A program made the position numbers and the translations under genes. From positions 62,001 through 126,000 of the forward strand of contig NZ_FOMZ01000012.1 of the NCBI RefSeq assembly GCF_900112765.1: a DNA stretch of 64,000 bases. Direction: 5' to 3'. Below, one piece after another: positions 6,992 to 15,892 of the stretch. The notes under the pieces were generated by a model. That model saw nothing but the letters and a program-made list of their open reading frames with translations, ran no database searches and was not told the DNA's origin. Numbering within the stretch: position 1 is the first letter of the stretch; every line of letters starts with the position of its first letter. Source of the DNA: Actinopolyspora alba. GTDB taxonomy: Bacteria; Actinomycetota; Actinomycetes; Mycobacteriales; Pseudonocardiaceae.

Positions 6992-9481
6992 GTGACCTCC
7001 CATCACCCGAACGGTCGCTCCCCGGAACGAATACTGCTGGTCAGTGCCGATATCGGTGAGGGGCACAACGCGACGGCCCGGGCCATCGAGGAGGCGGTGC
7101 GACGACTCTGGCCCGGATGCGAAACAGCACGTCTGGACACGTTGCGGATGATGGGTCCGGCAGTCGGACCACTGTTCCGATGGATCTACGTCCGCAACGT
7201 GGAGTCCACCCCGTGGTTGTACGACCTGTTCTACGACGCGCTGTGGCGGTGGCACTGGTTCGCCACCGCTTCTCGACGTTTCGTGGGAGCCTGGGTCGGA
7301 CCACCGCTTCGCCGTCGAATCCGACGGTGGGAACCGGATCTGGTGATCTCGACCTACCCGATGGCCACTGCCGGGCTGGATCGGCTGCGTCGCCGTGGCG
7401 AGCTGGAGAAGCCGGTTTCGGCCGTGGTTTCGGACTTCTGCCCGCACCCGTTCTGGGTGTACCCGGAGATCGACCTGCACTACGTGATGAGCGAAGCCAG
7501 CCTGCGAGCGCTCCACCGTGCGCAGCCGGACGCCACGGCGGCCGTGAGCGTACCTCCCGTTTCCGCGGCGTTCCGTCCCCGCGAAAGGGAGGAGGCCCGG
7601 CGGTCGCTGGGCATGCCGACCGAGGGGTTTCAGGTCCTGATCGCGTGCGGCTCGCTGTCGTTCGGTTCGGTGGAACGCGCCGTGGACGCGGCGCTGGCCG
7701 AATCCCGCGTCGACCGGGTGATCGTGGCGTGTGGCCGTAACGAGCAGCTGCGCGCGCGACTTGCGGAACGCGACACCACCGAGCGGAGCTTGTTGGCGCT
7801 GGGCTGGTGCGACGACATGCCGGGGTTGACGGCCGCGGCGGATGTGGTGATCTCCAACGCTGGAGGTGCCACCGCGTTGGAGACGATGGCCTGCGGCCGC
7901 ACGGTGATCATGTTCGAACCGATCGCCGGACACGGTCGAGCCAACGCGGAACTCATGGCACGAGCGGGTCTGGCGGAACTGTGCCCGACCTCCGAATCGC
8001 TGGCGGCGACGCTGCACGAACTCACCACCAGCCCCGAGCGACTACGACGGGACGAACAGCGTGCCCTGGAGCAGGCGACCGCGGGCGAGTTCACCGAGCA
8101 GGTGGCCGCGCTCGCCGAACTGCCCAGGCACCGCGGCGCGCGACGGTTGCGCTCCTCCGACCGGTTCTTCGTGCACGCGGCGGACGCGGTGGTACCCCAG
8201 CAGACCGGTGCCGTGCTGCGACTGCGGGAGGCGCCCGAGGAGAGAACCGCCGAACAGTGGGCCGGGCACCTCGCCGAGCTGATCGAACGACGTGCCCGTT
8301 CGCTGCCGATGCTGCGCAACACCCTGGTCCAACGAGGCGTTCGCGGCCCGCGGTGGCACACCGTTCGGCGTATCGAACCGTGGCAACATCTGGATCATCG
8401 CACCGCACCGGAACGCGACGAGGTGGTGCGGGAGTTCTTCACCGCAGCGGTACCGACGGATCGCCCTCCGTGGCAGCTGAGGGTGCTGCGCACGGACACC
8501 GAAACGTTGATCCTCGCGAAGTTGCACCACGCGCTGGGTGACGGCATCGCGGTTACGAACACCCTGGTGCGCTTGCTTCGTGACAGCGCCGACGAGCGGG
8601 AGCGGGATTCACCGCCCTCGCGCGACGAGCGAGAAGCCACGGCGTCCGCCGCGCTCCGTTCCCTCGTCACTTCACGGGGACGCACGGTGCTGACCGTGGC
8701 GCGGGGAATGTGGAAGCTGGCCACGGCGGGACCGGCGCCGCGGAGCCCGTTGGACGGGGACAGCACCTCCGGCCGGGTGTTCGACACCGCGGAGCTACCC
8801 ACCAGCGAAGTACGCGCGCAGGCACGCGCTCGCGGCATCCCCAGCAGTGTGCTGCTGATCGGTTTGACCGCCGAGGCGCTGCACCGCACGCTCGCCGAAC
8901 GAACCGGCACCGGTCCGGGACAGCACATGCGGGTGATGGTGCCGCGTACCACGCGTTCACCTCGGGACACACCGACGGTGGAGATGTTCGGGAACCACAC
9001 CGTCGCGGTGTCGGTGGACCTTCCCGTAGGCCCCATGGACACGGAGCAGCGTTTGCGTGAAGTGGCGGAGCGGCTGAACGCGGGACAGCACGACGGGCAA
9101 CCGGCGGCGGCGGGCATCGCCATGGCGGCGCTGGGGACGCTTCCCACTCCGCTGCATCGGCCGTTGGTTCGGACGATCTATCAGCGTCGATTCTTCAACG
9201 CGCTGGTCTCCGCCATGCCGGGCTCGCGTCGCCCGCCACGGGTCTGGGGGGCGTTGGTGGCAGAGGTGCTGCCGATCCTTCCGCTCGCTCCCGGGGTCGG
9301 AACGGCGATGGGGTTGATCAGCTGGGGCGATACGGTGGGTGTGGGAATCACCGCCGACGCTCGGCTGGAGTGGCTTCCCTCCCGGCTGTGCGAGCAGCTG
9401 CGCTCCTGCTTCCGGGAGTTGCGAGACCTGGCCGACTCCACTCCGCGGCCGGGGACCACCCGTGAGGAAGCGCAACGTTGA
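6992..9481 (+). CDS. Fused glycosyltransferase (MGDG-synthase-like) and WS/DGAT acyltransferase
   Basis: Two enzymes in one 829-residue chain. Residues about 10-395 form a GT28-type glycosyltransferase. The N-half has RILLVSADIGEGHNATARAI, the G-G/E-G-H-x-x-A loop of MGDG_synth domains; the C-half has DMPGLTAAADVVISNAGGAT, the nucleotide-sugar site. From about 405 (SSDRFFVHAADA) a wax ester synthase/diacylglycerol acyltransferase domain begins, with catalytic HHALGDG at 512-518 and a WSD C-terminal part (VGTAMGLISWGDTVGVGITA). The likely role is glycosylation of a lipid acceptor plus acyl-CoA-dependent esterification at the membrane; the substrates are unknown. GTG at 6992 has GGAAGGA 9 nt upstream; a GTG at 6875 is possible. 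The stop overlaps the next start (TTGA). Confidence 0.85.
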   Translation: MTSHHPNGRSPERILLVSADIGEGHNATARAIEEAVRRLWPGCETARLDTLRMMGPAVGPLFRWIYVRNVESTPWLYDLFYDALWRWHWFATASRRFVGAWVGPPLRRRIRRWEPDLVISTYPMATAGLDRLRRRGELEKPVSAVVSDFCPHPFWVYPEIDLHYVMSEASLRALHRAQPDATAAVSVPPVSAAFRPREREEARRSLGMPTEGFQVLIACGSLSFGSVERAVDAALAESRVDRVIVACGRNEQLRARLAERDTTERSLLALGWCDDMPGLTAAADVVISNAGGATALETMACGRTVIMFEPIAGHGRANAELMARAGLAELCPTSESLAATLHELTTSPERLRRDEQRALEQATAGEFTEQVAALAELPRHRGARRLRSSDRFFVHAADAVVPQQTGAVLRLREAPEERTAEQWAGHLAELIERRARSLPMLRNTLVQRGVRGPRWHTVRRIEPWQHLDHRTAPERDEVVREFFTAAVPTDRPPWQLRVLRTDTETLILAKLHHALGDGIAVTNTLVRLLRDSADERERDSPPSRDEREATASAALRSLVTSRGRTVLTVARGMWKLATAGPAPRSPLDGDSTSGRVFDTAELPTSEVRAQARARGIPSSVLLIGLTAEALHRTLAERTGTGPGQHMRVMVPRTTRSPRDTPTVEMFGNHTVAVSVDLPVGPMDTEQRLREVAERLNAGQHDGQPAAAGIAMAALGTLPTPLHRPLVRTIYQRRFFNALVSAMPGSRRPPRVWGALVAEVLPILPLAPGVGTAMGLISWGDTVGVGITADARLEWLPSRLCEQLRSCFRELRDLADSTPRPGTTREEAQR

Positions 9482-10401
9482 CCGCGACGGGGGCCTGGTT
9501 CACGATAGCGGTTCCGGCGGCGCTGGTCGGCGCCGCGAGTTTCGGCATGGCCAGCGCGGTACAGCAGCGGGCCACCAAACAGGTGCCAAGTATCCGGACT
9601 CTCAACCCACGCCTGTTGCTGGAGTTGGTACGCAAGCCGATATGGCTGGCCAGTGTCGGCACGGTCATCGTGGGCCTTTCCCTGCAGGTCGTGGCACTGG
9701 CCTACGGCCCGTTGATGCTGGTCCAGCCGCTGCTGGTGACCAGCGTGCTGTTCGCCGCCCTGCACGCGGCCTGGCTGGCGCACCGCAAGCTGGACCGGAT
9801 CGTCGTACTGGGAGCGCTCGGGTGCATGAGTGGCCTCGCCGCTTTCCTGCTACTGGCGCGTCCGGTGGGCGGTGACGAGACCATAGAGCCACAGGCGATC
9901 CCGCTGGCGGTGCTGCTCGGAGTGATCACGGTGGTGTGTCTGTTGGCCGCTTCGCGTTTCCCCGGCGAGATCCGGGTGATCGCGCTGGCGTTGGCGACCG
10001 GGGTGATCTACGGGGTGACCGCGGGGCTGATGAAGGTGGTGGCGAGTCAGTTCCGCGCGGGTGGCTTCGTCGAACCGTTCCAGCACTGGGTGCTCTACGC
10101 GGTGTGCCTCGTCGGCCCGTGTGGTTTCCTGTTGAGCCAGAACGCCTTTCAGCAGGGAAAGCTGATCTCCCCCGCTCTCGCGGTGATCACCACCGTGGAC
10201 CCGCTGGTGGGGGTGGCGATCGGAATCGGCTGGTTCGGCGAGGAGGTGGTCTCCACTCCGGCGGTGCTGGGGGGTCAGGCAGTGGCCGCCGTGGCGATCG
10301 TCGGCGGAATCGTGTTGCTCACGCATCGGGGTGAGTCGTTGCGGAGGGAGATCGAGAACAACGACTCACTCGGTGATGGTGGAACAGTGACCTGGGGGTA
10401 G
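9478..10401 (+). CDS. DMT-superfamily membrane protein (EamA/NIPA-like)
   Basis: A 307-residue membrane protein with about nine to ten hydrophobic segments in two similar halves, as in drug/metabolite or NIPA-type transporters. Recognisable parts are GAASFGMASAVQQRA in helix 1, SLQVVALAYGPLMLVQPL, and ISPALAVITTVDPLVGVAIG near the end of the second half. The start is TTG at 9478, sharing its bases with the stop of the fused glycosyltransferase-acyltransferase (TTGA), and GAGGAAG lies 7 nt upstream. The two are therefore almost certainly translated together, which suggests that it moves the lipid product or a substrate of that enzyme. That link is inference. Confidence 0.85.
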   Translation: MTATGAWFTIAVPAALVGAASFGMASAVQQRATKQVPSIRTLNPRLLLELVRKPIWLASVGTVIVGLSLQVVALAYGPLMLVQPLLVTSVLFAALHAAWLAHRKLDRIVVLGALGCMSGLAAFLLLARPVGGDETIEPQAIPLAVLLGVITVVCLLAASRFPGEIRVIALALATGVIYGVTAGLMKVVASQFRAGGFVEPFQHWVLYAVCLVGPCGFLLSQNAFQQGKLISPALAVITTVDPLVGVAIGIGWFGEEVVSTPAVLGGQAVAAVAIVGGIVLLTHRGESLRREIENNDSLGDGGTVTWG

Positions 10402-10489
10402 CCACTCCCCCGACCGAGGACGGTACCCGCGGGATCGGTTCTCCCTCACCCACGGGGATGGGGTTGCCGAAGGAAAGGCAGGTGAACGA

Positions 10490-11242
10490 ATGCGGTTCGG
10501 TCTCGACGGGCGAACGGTGCTGCTGACCGGTGGATCCTCCGGGATCGGCGCGGCCACCGCGAGGTCGCTGGCGCGGCGGGGGTGCGAACTGATCCTGGTC
10601 GGCCGCCACGAACGCGGGCTGCGGCACGTCGCGGAGATGACCGGAGCTCGGACCGTGACGGCCGATCTCACCCGGTCCGAAGAACTCCCCCGGGTCGCCG
10701 ACGTGGCGGCCGGGGCGGACGTTCTGATCAACAACGCCGGAATCGGCTGGGCCGGGGAGTTCACCACCATGCCGAGCGAGCACGTCCACCGATTGCTCGC
10801 CGTGAACCTGGCGGCGCCGCTGGAGCTGACCCGCCTGCTGCTGCCCGACATGCGGCAGCGTGGCGGTGGACACGTCGTTTTCGTCTCGTCGATCGCCGCC
10901 GTAGGAGTGCGCGACGAGGCCGTCTACTCGGCGACCAAGGCGGGACTGCGTGCCTTCGCAACCGGGTTGCGGCACGAGATCGGCGATACCGGCATCGGAG
11001 TCACGACCGTACTGCCCGGCGCGGTACGCACTCCGTTCTTCCGGCGACGCGGCAGGGCCTACGAACGCGGGTTTCCCCGACAGGTCTCGGCCGAGCTGGT
11101 GGCTTCCCGGATCGTGAGGGCGATCGAACAGGGCAGCCGGGAGAGCTTCGTACCCCGCTGGCTGGGCGCGGCGTCCCGGCTGCAGGGGGGTATGCCCGGC
11201 ACCTTCAACCGGCTCAACGGGCTGTTCGGTCGTGACCGCTGA
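10490..11242 (+). CDS. Short-chain dehydrogenase/reductase
   Basis: A classical SDR of 250 residues. Cofactor motif TGGSSGIGAATA at about 14-25, the NNAG stretch (LINNAGIGWAG), the catalytic Ser in VVFVSSIAAVG, and YSATK with the catalytic Tyr and Lys. The basic GRHER after beta2 suggests NADP(H). The C-terminus (RFxxR-like FFRRRGRAYERGF, then FNRLNGLFGRDR) is typical of SDRs acting on lipid or hydrophobic substrates. AAGGCAGGTG precedes the ATG. It lies 88 bp after the membrane protein gene on the same strand and may be part of the same lipid locus; its substrate is unknown. Confidence 0.9.
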   Translation: MRFGLDGRTVLLTGGSSGIGAATARSLARRGCELILVGRHERGLRHVAEMTGARTVTADLTRSEELPRVADVAAGADVLINNAGIGWAGEFTTMPSEHVHRLLAVNLAAPLELTRLLLPDMRQRGGGHVVFVSSIAAVGVRDEAVYSATKAGLRAFATGLRHEIGDTGIGVTTVLPGAVRTPFFRRRGRAYERGFPRQVSAELVASRIVRAIEQGSRESFVPRWLGAASRLQGGMPGTFNRLNGLFGRDR

Positions 11243-11288
11243 CCGATCGCGCGCCCCTGGCCCCCACAACAGCGAGAGTTCGCTCAGG

Positions 11289-11315
11289 CCCCGCGGCAAG
11301 AGTGCTGTTGCGGGG
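11289..11315. terminator. Bidirectional hairpin terminator
   Basis: CCCCGCGGCA at 11289-11298 pairs with TGTTGCGGGG at 11306-11315 (ten pairs, two of them G-U) around a 7-nt loop. It lies between the convergent SDR and VC0807-type genes. There is no clear T-tract, as is usual for actinobacterial terminators. Confidence 0.5.
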
Positions 11316-11332
11316 TTCGGAGCATGCCAAGG

Positions 11333-12040
11333 TCAACGCGCACCGCTACCGAGCGGGTTCCAAATCGGCCGTAGCACGTTGGACAACAGACCGGGAGCCC
11401 CGTTGCCGATCCGCAGTCGGATTCCGTGACCACGCAGCTCCCTGCGGAACCACAACAACGAGACGAGAGCGGCCGAAGCCACGAGTCCGTAGGACCCGAT
11501 GGTGCTCACCAGCAGGAACTGCCCCACCGTGTGCTCGGCGAGCATCCAGAGCGCGGCGACCCCGTTGGCGATGAACACGGCGGCCCACAGCAACGACACC
11601 CGGCGGAAGAATCGTCGCAGTACGGCGTGGCCCATCAGGGCGGGTGGAAAGACGCAGAAGTCGTCGGCCAACCGTGCGAGGAAGGTTCGTTCGAACGGCA
11701 GCGTGGCCAGCAGCGCGGCCGCTATCAGGAAGTTCTGCAGGCTCGGCTGCAGGAAATACAGGAAGGCGCTCTGCGAGAGCAGACCGACAACCGTCCGTAC
11801 CGCCAACAGTGCCGTGGTCAACAGCAGCACCGCGGGGATCCGCGCGCGCAACACCAGTCGGCACACCACAGCCGCCAGCGCCCATCCCAGCGCCGCCAGC
11901 AGCCCTCCCGTCAGATCGGTCAGCTGTAGCAGCAGGTAGAACAACCCCAAGGGCGCGAGGGTGGTCTCCAACAGCTTCTTGCCCGCGTGTGAAAGATGAG
12001 TCCGGAGCCCGTCCAGCTGGACGGTCGTCGGATTGTGCAT
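11333..12040 (-). CDS. VC0807-type integral membrane protein
   Basis: A 235-residue protein with about six predicted membrane segments, resembling the VC0807 / septation-protein-A-like family. Features are the opening helix LAPLGLFYLLLQLTDLTGG, a loop with RTVVGLLSQSAFLYFLQPSL (family-like F-x-Q-P), and FRRVSLLWAAVFIANGVAALW. A short soluble N-terminus and a basic C-terminus face the cytosol. Function unknown. The ATG at 12040 has GAGGTCAAC upstream. A TATAAT box lies about 115 bp upstream. It is on the same strand as the hopanoid operon but 178 bp after hpnH, so it may be transcribed separately. Confidence 0.8.
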   Translation of the reverse strand: MHNPTTVQLDGLRTHLSHAGKKLLETTLAPLGLFYLLLQLTDLTGGLLAALGWALAAVVCRLVLRARIPAVLLLTTALLAVRTVVGLLSQSAFLYFLQPSLQNFLIAAALLATLPFERTFLARLADDFCVFPPALMGHAVLRRFFRRVSLLWAAVFIANGVAALWMLAEHTVGQFLLVSTIGSYGLVASAALVSLLWFRRELRGHGIRLRIGNGAPGLLSNVLRPIWNPLGSGAR

Positions 12041-12154
12041 GTTGACCTCACGCGGCGCGTGCGGGATCGGGGCACCCCGCACCGACGCCGTGGACGGTTA
12101 CATCGCGCTGTTGAGAATGCGACGAGCCGCGCGATGGACTTCGTGTCGAGTTCC

Positions 12155-12160
12155 ATTATA
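12155..12160 (-). promoter_or_regulatory. Perfect TATAAT -10 element
   Basis: Read on the minus strand this is TATAAT in an AT-poor context, 115 bp before the VC0807-type gene and downstream of hpnH. No good -35 box sits 16-18 bp before it (closest GTGTAG), so it is a candidate promoter only. Confidence 0.35.
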
Positions 12161-12218
12161 GCCCGAGGTCACGGCACTACACCGCAGCCGGTGACCACGG
12201 ACACACCGTGCAGGCGGC

Positions 12219-13220
12219 TCAGCCGCGCATCGCCCGCAGCGACTCCCGTAGCGACCCCATCGTCGCCATCACCGCGGTGGGTTCGTAGCCGCAGTGTGCC
12301 ATGCAATTGGCGCAACGGGAATCTCTTCCCCTGCCGTAGGACTCCCAGTCGGTCTCCTCGATCAGCTCGCGGTAGGACTGTGCGTATCCGTCCGCCATGA
12401 GGTAGCAGGGGCGCTGCCAGCCGTACAACGAGTACGAGGGGATCGCCCAGGCCGTACAGGCGAAGTCGCGCTTGCCCTCGAGAAAGTCGAGGAACAGCGG
12501 TGAGTGGTTCAACCGCCACTTCTTGCGCCTCCCGTCGGCGAAAGCCTTCTTGAAAAGCTCCCTGGTCTCCTCGACCCCCAGGAAGTGATCCTGGTCGGGC
12601 GCCTTGTCGTAGGCATACGCGGGGGACAGCATCATCTGGTCGACGTTGAGTTCGTCGTTGAGGTAGTCCAGCACGTCGATGACCGTCTTGGGCGTGTCGG
12701 TGCTGAAGAAGGTGCTGTTGGTGGTCACGCGGAAACCGCGACGTTGAGCGTCCTTGATGTTGTCCACCGCCTGCGCGAACACTCCCTGCTTGCTCACGGA
12801 GGCGTCGTGACGCTCCTCCAATCCGTCGATGTGCACTGCCCACGAGAAGTAGGGGGAGGGCTCGATCTTGTCGATCTTGCGCGGCATGAGCAGCGCGTTG
12901 GTGCACAGGTAGACGAACTTCTTACGTTTGACGAGTTCGTGGACGAGCGTCTCGATCTCGGGATGCATCAGCGGTTCACCGCCCGCGATGGAGACAACCG
13001 GAGCTCCGCACTCCTCGACGGCGGACAATGCCTGTTCCACCGGCATCCGCTGTTTGAGCACGTTGGCCGGATGCTGGATCTTGCCACAGCCCGCGCACGC
13101 CAGGTTGCACGCGAACAACGGCTCCAGTTCGAGGGTCAACGCGAATTTCTTACGCCGCAGAATCTTTTGTTTGACCAGGTAGGCGCCAACCTTGGCGGCC
13201 TGGCGGATCGGGATACCCAT
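12219..13220 (-). CDS. hpnH: Hopanoid radical SAM enzyme HpnH (adenosylhopane synthase)
   Basis: A 333-residue radical SAM protein. The cluster motif is FACNLACAGCGK (C-x3-C-x2-C), followed by SIAGGEPLMHPEI, the GGE motif that binds SAM. A C-terminal Cys set (SRCANCMAHCGYEP) is typical of HpnH. In known pathways HpnH joins the 5-prime-deoxyadenosyl group to hopene, the first step of C35 hopanoid side-chain formation, at the membrane. The ATG at 13220 has AGAGGTG upstream. It is the last gene of the operon, 17 nt after hpnG, which encodes the enzyme for the next step. Confidence 0.93.
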   Translation of the reverse strand: MGIPIRQAAKVGAYLVKQKILRRKKFALTLELEPLFACNLACAGCGKIQHPANVLKQRMPVEQALSAVEECGAPVVSIAGGEPLMHPEIETLVHELVKRKKFVYLCTNALLMPRKIDKIEPSPYFSWAVHIDGLEERHDASVSKQGVFAQAVDNIKDAQRRGFRVTTNSTFFSTDTPKTVIDVLDYLNDELNVDQMMLSPAYAYDKAPDQDHFLGVEETRELFKKAFADGRRKKWRLNHSPLFLDFLEGKRDFACTAWAIPSYSLYGWQRPCYLMADGYAQSYRELIEETDWESYGRGRDSRCANCMAHCGYEPTAVMATMGSLRESLRAMRG

Positions 13221-13237
13221 TGCGGCACCTCTTTGCT

Positions 13238-13849
13238 TCAGCGAGAACGAACAGTATCCAGCGAACCGGCTCCCGCCACAGCCTCGGCCCAGCGAAGCAG
13301 CGGCAGGCCGGTAGCGCGTAACCGCCGCAGTGCCCCGGACAGCCGAGCCGGCGAGCCGGGACCCAGCAACGGTTGTCGGTGGGTGTCGAGTACGACACGC
13401 ACGATCACAACGGGACGGTCTGCTGCCGCTGTCGCCAACACCTCCGATTCCATGTCCGCGACCAGCGCACCGCCCCGTGCAAGGGCGGCGCGCTCCGCAC
13501 CGAGAACCAGTCGCTCGCTGGTCAGCACCGGACCGAGCCACACGCGCAGTCCGAGGCCGCGCAGCCGGTGGGCCAACAGCTCGGGGCGGTGGGAGCGCAG
13601 GCACGCGCCGTTCCCAGATCCGGCGACCTCGGTTCCCACCACCACGTCACCGCTGCGCAGTCCTGGGTCGAGTCCTCCTGCCAGACCGGCCACGGCCAAC
13701 GCACCGAATTCGCGCGCGGTGAGTTCGGCCGCTGACCGAGCACTGCGTCGCTTGCCGTACCCGGTTCGCCACACCCGGTTCCCGCCCGATCGGCGCAACG
13801 CGCGGGCCTCCACTCGCAACGGGGTGCATACGAGCAGGTCCGATGTCAT
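13238..13849 (-). CDS. hpnG: Adenosylhopane nucleosidase HpnG (phosphorylase family)
   Basis: A 203-residue protein of the nucleoside phosphorylase/MTAN fold, short like other HpnG proteins. Visible motifs are VCTPLRVEARAL at the N-terminus, VAGLAGGLDPGLRSGDVVV (the glycine-rich phosphate/ribose loop) and ADMESEVLATAA, where the Met-Glu-Ser-Glu motif should bind the ribose. HpnG removes adenine from adenosylhopane to give ribosylhopane. I prefer the ATG at 13849 because AGGTG lies 6 nt upstream; a GTG at 13858 is possible. It begins 9 nt after the shc stop codon, consistent with operon transcription. Confidence 0.88.
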   Translation of the reverse strand: MTSDLLVCTPLRVEARALRRSGGNRVWRTGYGKRRSARSAAELTAREFGALAVAGLAGGLDPGLRSGDVVVGTEVAGSGNGACLRSHRPELLAHRLRGLGLRVWLGPVLTSERLVLGAERAALARGGALVADMESEVLATAAADRPVVIVRVVLDTHRQPLLGPGSPARLSGALRRLRATGLPLLRWAEAVAGAGSLDTVRSR

Positions 13850-13858
13850 GGCGAGCAC

Positions 13859-15892
13859 CTATTCGGCGTGGACGGCTTGTCGGTATCGCCCGAGAGCGGT
13901 CACCGGGAAGATCTGTCGGTAGAGGTGGTAGTTGATGTAGAAGTCACCCGGGAACCCCGTTCCGGTGAACTGCGGTTCCGCCCAGCTACCGTCCGCCTGT
14001 TGCGTGTCCGCCAGAAAAGCGATGCCGCGCCGCACCGGTTCGGTGTCGTGACGTCCCAGAGCCAGCAGTGCCAGCAGGGCCCAGGCGGTTTGCGAAGCGG
14101 TCGAGTCCCCTACACCGATCCAGGCCGGATCGGTGTAGGAACGCAGGTCCTCGCCCCAACCACCGTCCGGGTTCTGCCGCTGCTCCAGCCAACGGGCCGC
14201 ACGGGTGAGTGCGCAGTGCCGTACCGGTATCCCTGCCTCGACCAGAGCGGGAACCACGGCCCCGGTACCGTAGATGTGGTTGGCTCCCCAGCGGCCGTAC
14301 CAGGAACCGTCGTTCTCCTGCTGTTCGAGCAGCCACCTTATGCCGTCGCGAACGACGCGGTCGTCGGTGTCCCCGAGCTGGGCCAAAGCCTCCACCACGT
14401 GCGCGGTGACATCAGCGGAGGGAGGGTCGATGACCGCCCCGAAGTCGCAGAAGGGCAGCTTGTTCACCAGCCAACGCGTGTTGTCGGCGTCGAAGGCCCC
14501 CCAGCCGCCACCGCGGGACTGCATACCGCGTAGCCAGCGTCTTCCCCGGTCGGCGGCCGCGGCGATGCGGTCCTGTTCGACATAGCCGGTACGGGTGAAA
14601 GCCAGCAGTACTTCCGCGGTGTCGTCGATGTCGGGGTAGCCGTCGTTCTCGAATTCGAAGGCCCACCCTCCCCCGCCTGGTAGCTCGGGACGTCGTACCG
14701 CCCAGTCCCCTCGAACGGTGATCTCCTCGGATCGGACGAACTCGACGGCGTCACGAATCGCCGGGTCGCTGTCCGGCACCCCGGCGTCGTGCAGCGCCTG
14801 GATGCTCAGCACGGTGTCCCAGACCGGCGACTGGCAGGCCTCCAGTCTGCGGAGGCTGCCGTGTTCCGACTCCTGCCTGACCAGGAAGCCCTCCAGCCCC
14901 CGAATACCCGCACGCATCACCGGGTGGTCGAGTTGATAGCCGAGCAGGTTCAGGGCGAGCAGGGAGTAAACCCAGGGCGGCTGGATACCTCCCCAGGAAC
15001 CGTCGGCTTCCTGCCTCGCCACGATCCATTCGGCCGCCCGCCGCATGGCCTGGTCGCGCAATGGCCGGAGCGGGTGCCGTTGATAGACGTGCAACGCCCG
15101 GTCGAGTCCGTTGAACACGGACTCCCAACGCGAGGTTCCGGCGTTCTCGCGCACCCGCCCCACCGGGCGTGTGCCGGTACGCAGCTCGGCGGTGTCGACT
15201 CCCAGTTCACGCCGGGGACGGAGGGTGCTGACTATGGTCAGCGGAACGATGGTCTGCCGCGCCCAGCAGCCCCAGTCGGCCAGGTTCAGCGGTACCCAGC
15301 TCGGCAGCATGACGATCTCCGGCGGCATGGCGGGTAGTTCGTCCCACGACCACTGGCCGAACATCGCCAGCCAGATACGGGTGAACACACGGGTGCGTTC
15401 GATGCCCCCGCGGCCTCGAATCCAACGCCGCGCGGCGACCATGTGCTCGTCGTCCACCTCGTCGCCCGCGAGTTTCAGGGCGATGTAGGCTTCCACGGTC
15501 GCGGACAGCTCTCCGGGACCACCGTGAAAGGCCGCCCAGGTACCGTCCGCGCGCTGCTGGGAGCGAATCCAACGTGCCGCGGCGGCGGTCTCCGCCGAGG
15601 TCCGTATCCCGAGGAACTGACGCAACATCAGATCCTCGGCGTCCATGGTCACGTTGGTCTGCAGCTCTCCCTTCCACCATCCCCGCTCGTGTTGCAGCCC
15701 CAGCAGGTGATCGCTGCCGGCTCGGAGTGCCTCCTCCCAGGAAACCCCCTGCCGCGGCGGCACCGAGGCCCGCTCGGAACCGACGTCCGCCGCGGACGGC
15801 TGCGGCGGGGGCGTCGTCTCGGTGACGGGGCCGTCGGCTCGGGGTTGGTCGGTTTGACGGATGTCGCCGTTCTGGCGCAGCGATCCGGTCAC
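13859..15892 (-). CDS. shc: Squalene-hopene cyclase
   Basis: A 677-residue triterpene cyclase that turns squalene into hopene/hopanol on the inner membrane face. The catalytic acid motif DIDDTAE (DxDD) lies at 421-425. Several QW repeats are visible, for example QEADGSWGG, QSRGGGWGAFD, QENDGSWYGRWG, QNPDGGWGED and QQADGSWAEP. The first 60 residues are a Pro/Ala/Glu-rich leader seen in many actinobacterial cyclases. The start is GTG at 15892 with GGAGGAA upstream; it overlaps the stop of the polyprenyl synthase as GTGA, so the two are translationally coupled. An upstream start at 15952 is unlikely. Confidence 0.96.
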   Translation of the reverse strand: MTGSLRQNGDIRQTDQPRADGPVTETTPPPQPSAADVGSERASVPPRQGVSWEEALRAGSDHLLGLQHERGWWKGELQTNVTMDAEDLMLRQFLGIRTSAETAAAARWIRSQQRADGTWAAFHGGPGELSATVEAYIALKLAGDEVDDEHMVAARRWIRGRGGIERTRVFTRIWLAMFGQWSWDELPAMPPEIVMLPSWVPLNLADWGCWARQTIVPLTIVSTLRPRRELGVDTAELRTGTRPVGRVRENAGTSRWESVFNGLDRALHVYQRHPLRPLRDQAMRRAAEWIVARQEADGSWGGIQPPWVYSLLALNLLGYQLDHPVMRAGIRGLEGFLVRQESEHGSLRRLEACQSPVWDTVLSIQALHDAGVPDSDPAIRDAVEFVRSEEITVRGDWAVRRPELPGGGGWAFEFENDGYPDIDDTAEVLLAFTRTGYVEQDRIAAAADRGRRWLRGMQSRGGGWGAFDADNTRWLVNKLPFCDFGAVIDPPSADVTAHVVEALAQLGDTDDRVVRDGIRWLLEQQENDGSWYGRWGANHIYGTGAVVPALVEAGIPVRHCALTRAARWLEQRQNPDGGWGEDLRSYTDPAWIGVGDSTASQTAWALLALLALGRHDTEPVRRGIAFLADTQQADGSWAEPQFTGTGFPGDFYINYHLYRQIFPVTALGRYRQAVHAE

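Noticed and set aside
12504-13922. A 472-codon plus-strand frame opposite hpnH and hpnG
   Set aside because: It shadows two recognised hopanoid genes; composition is typical of antisense frames.
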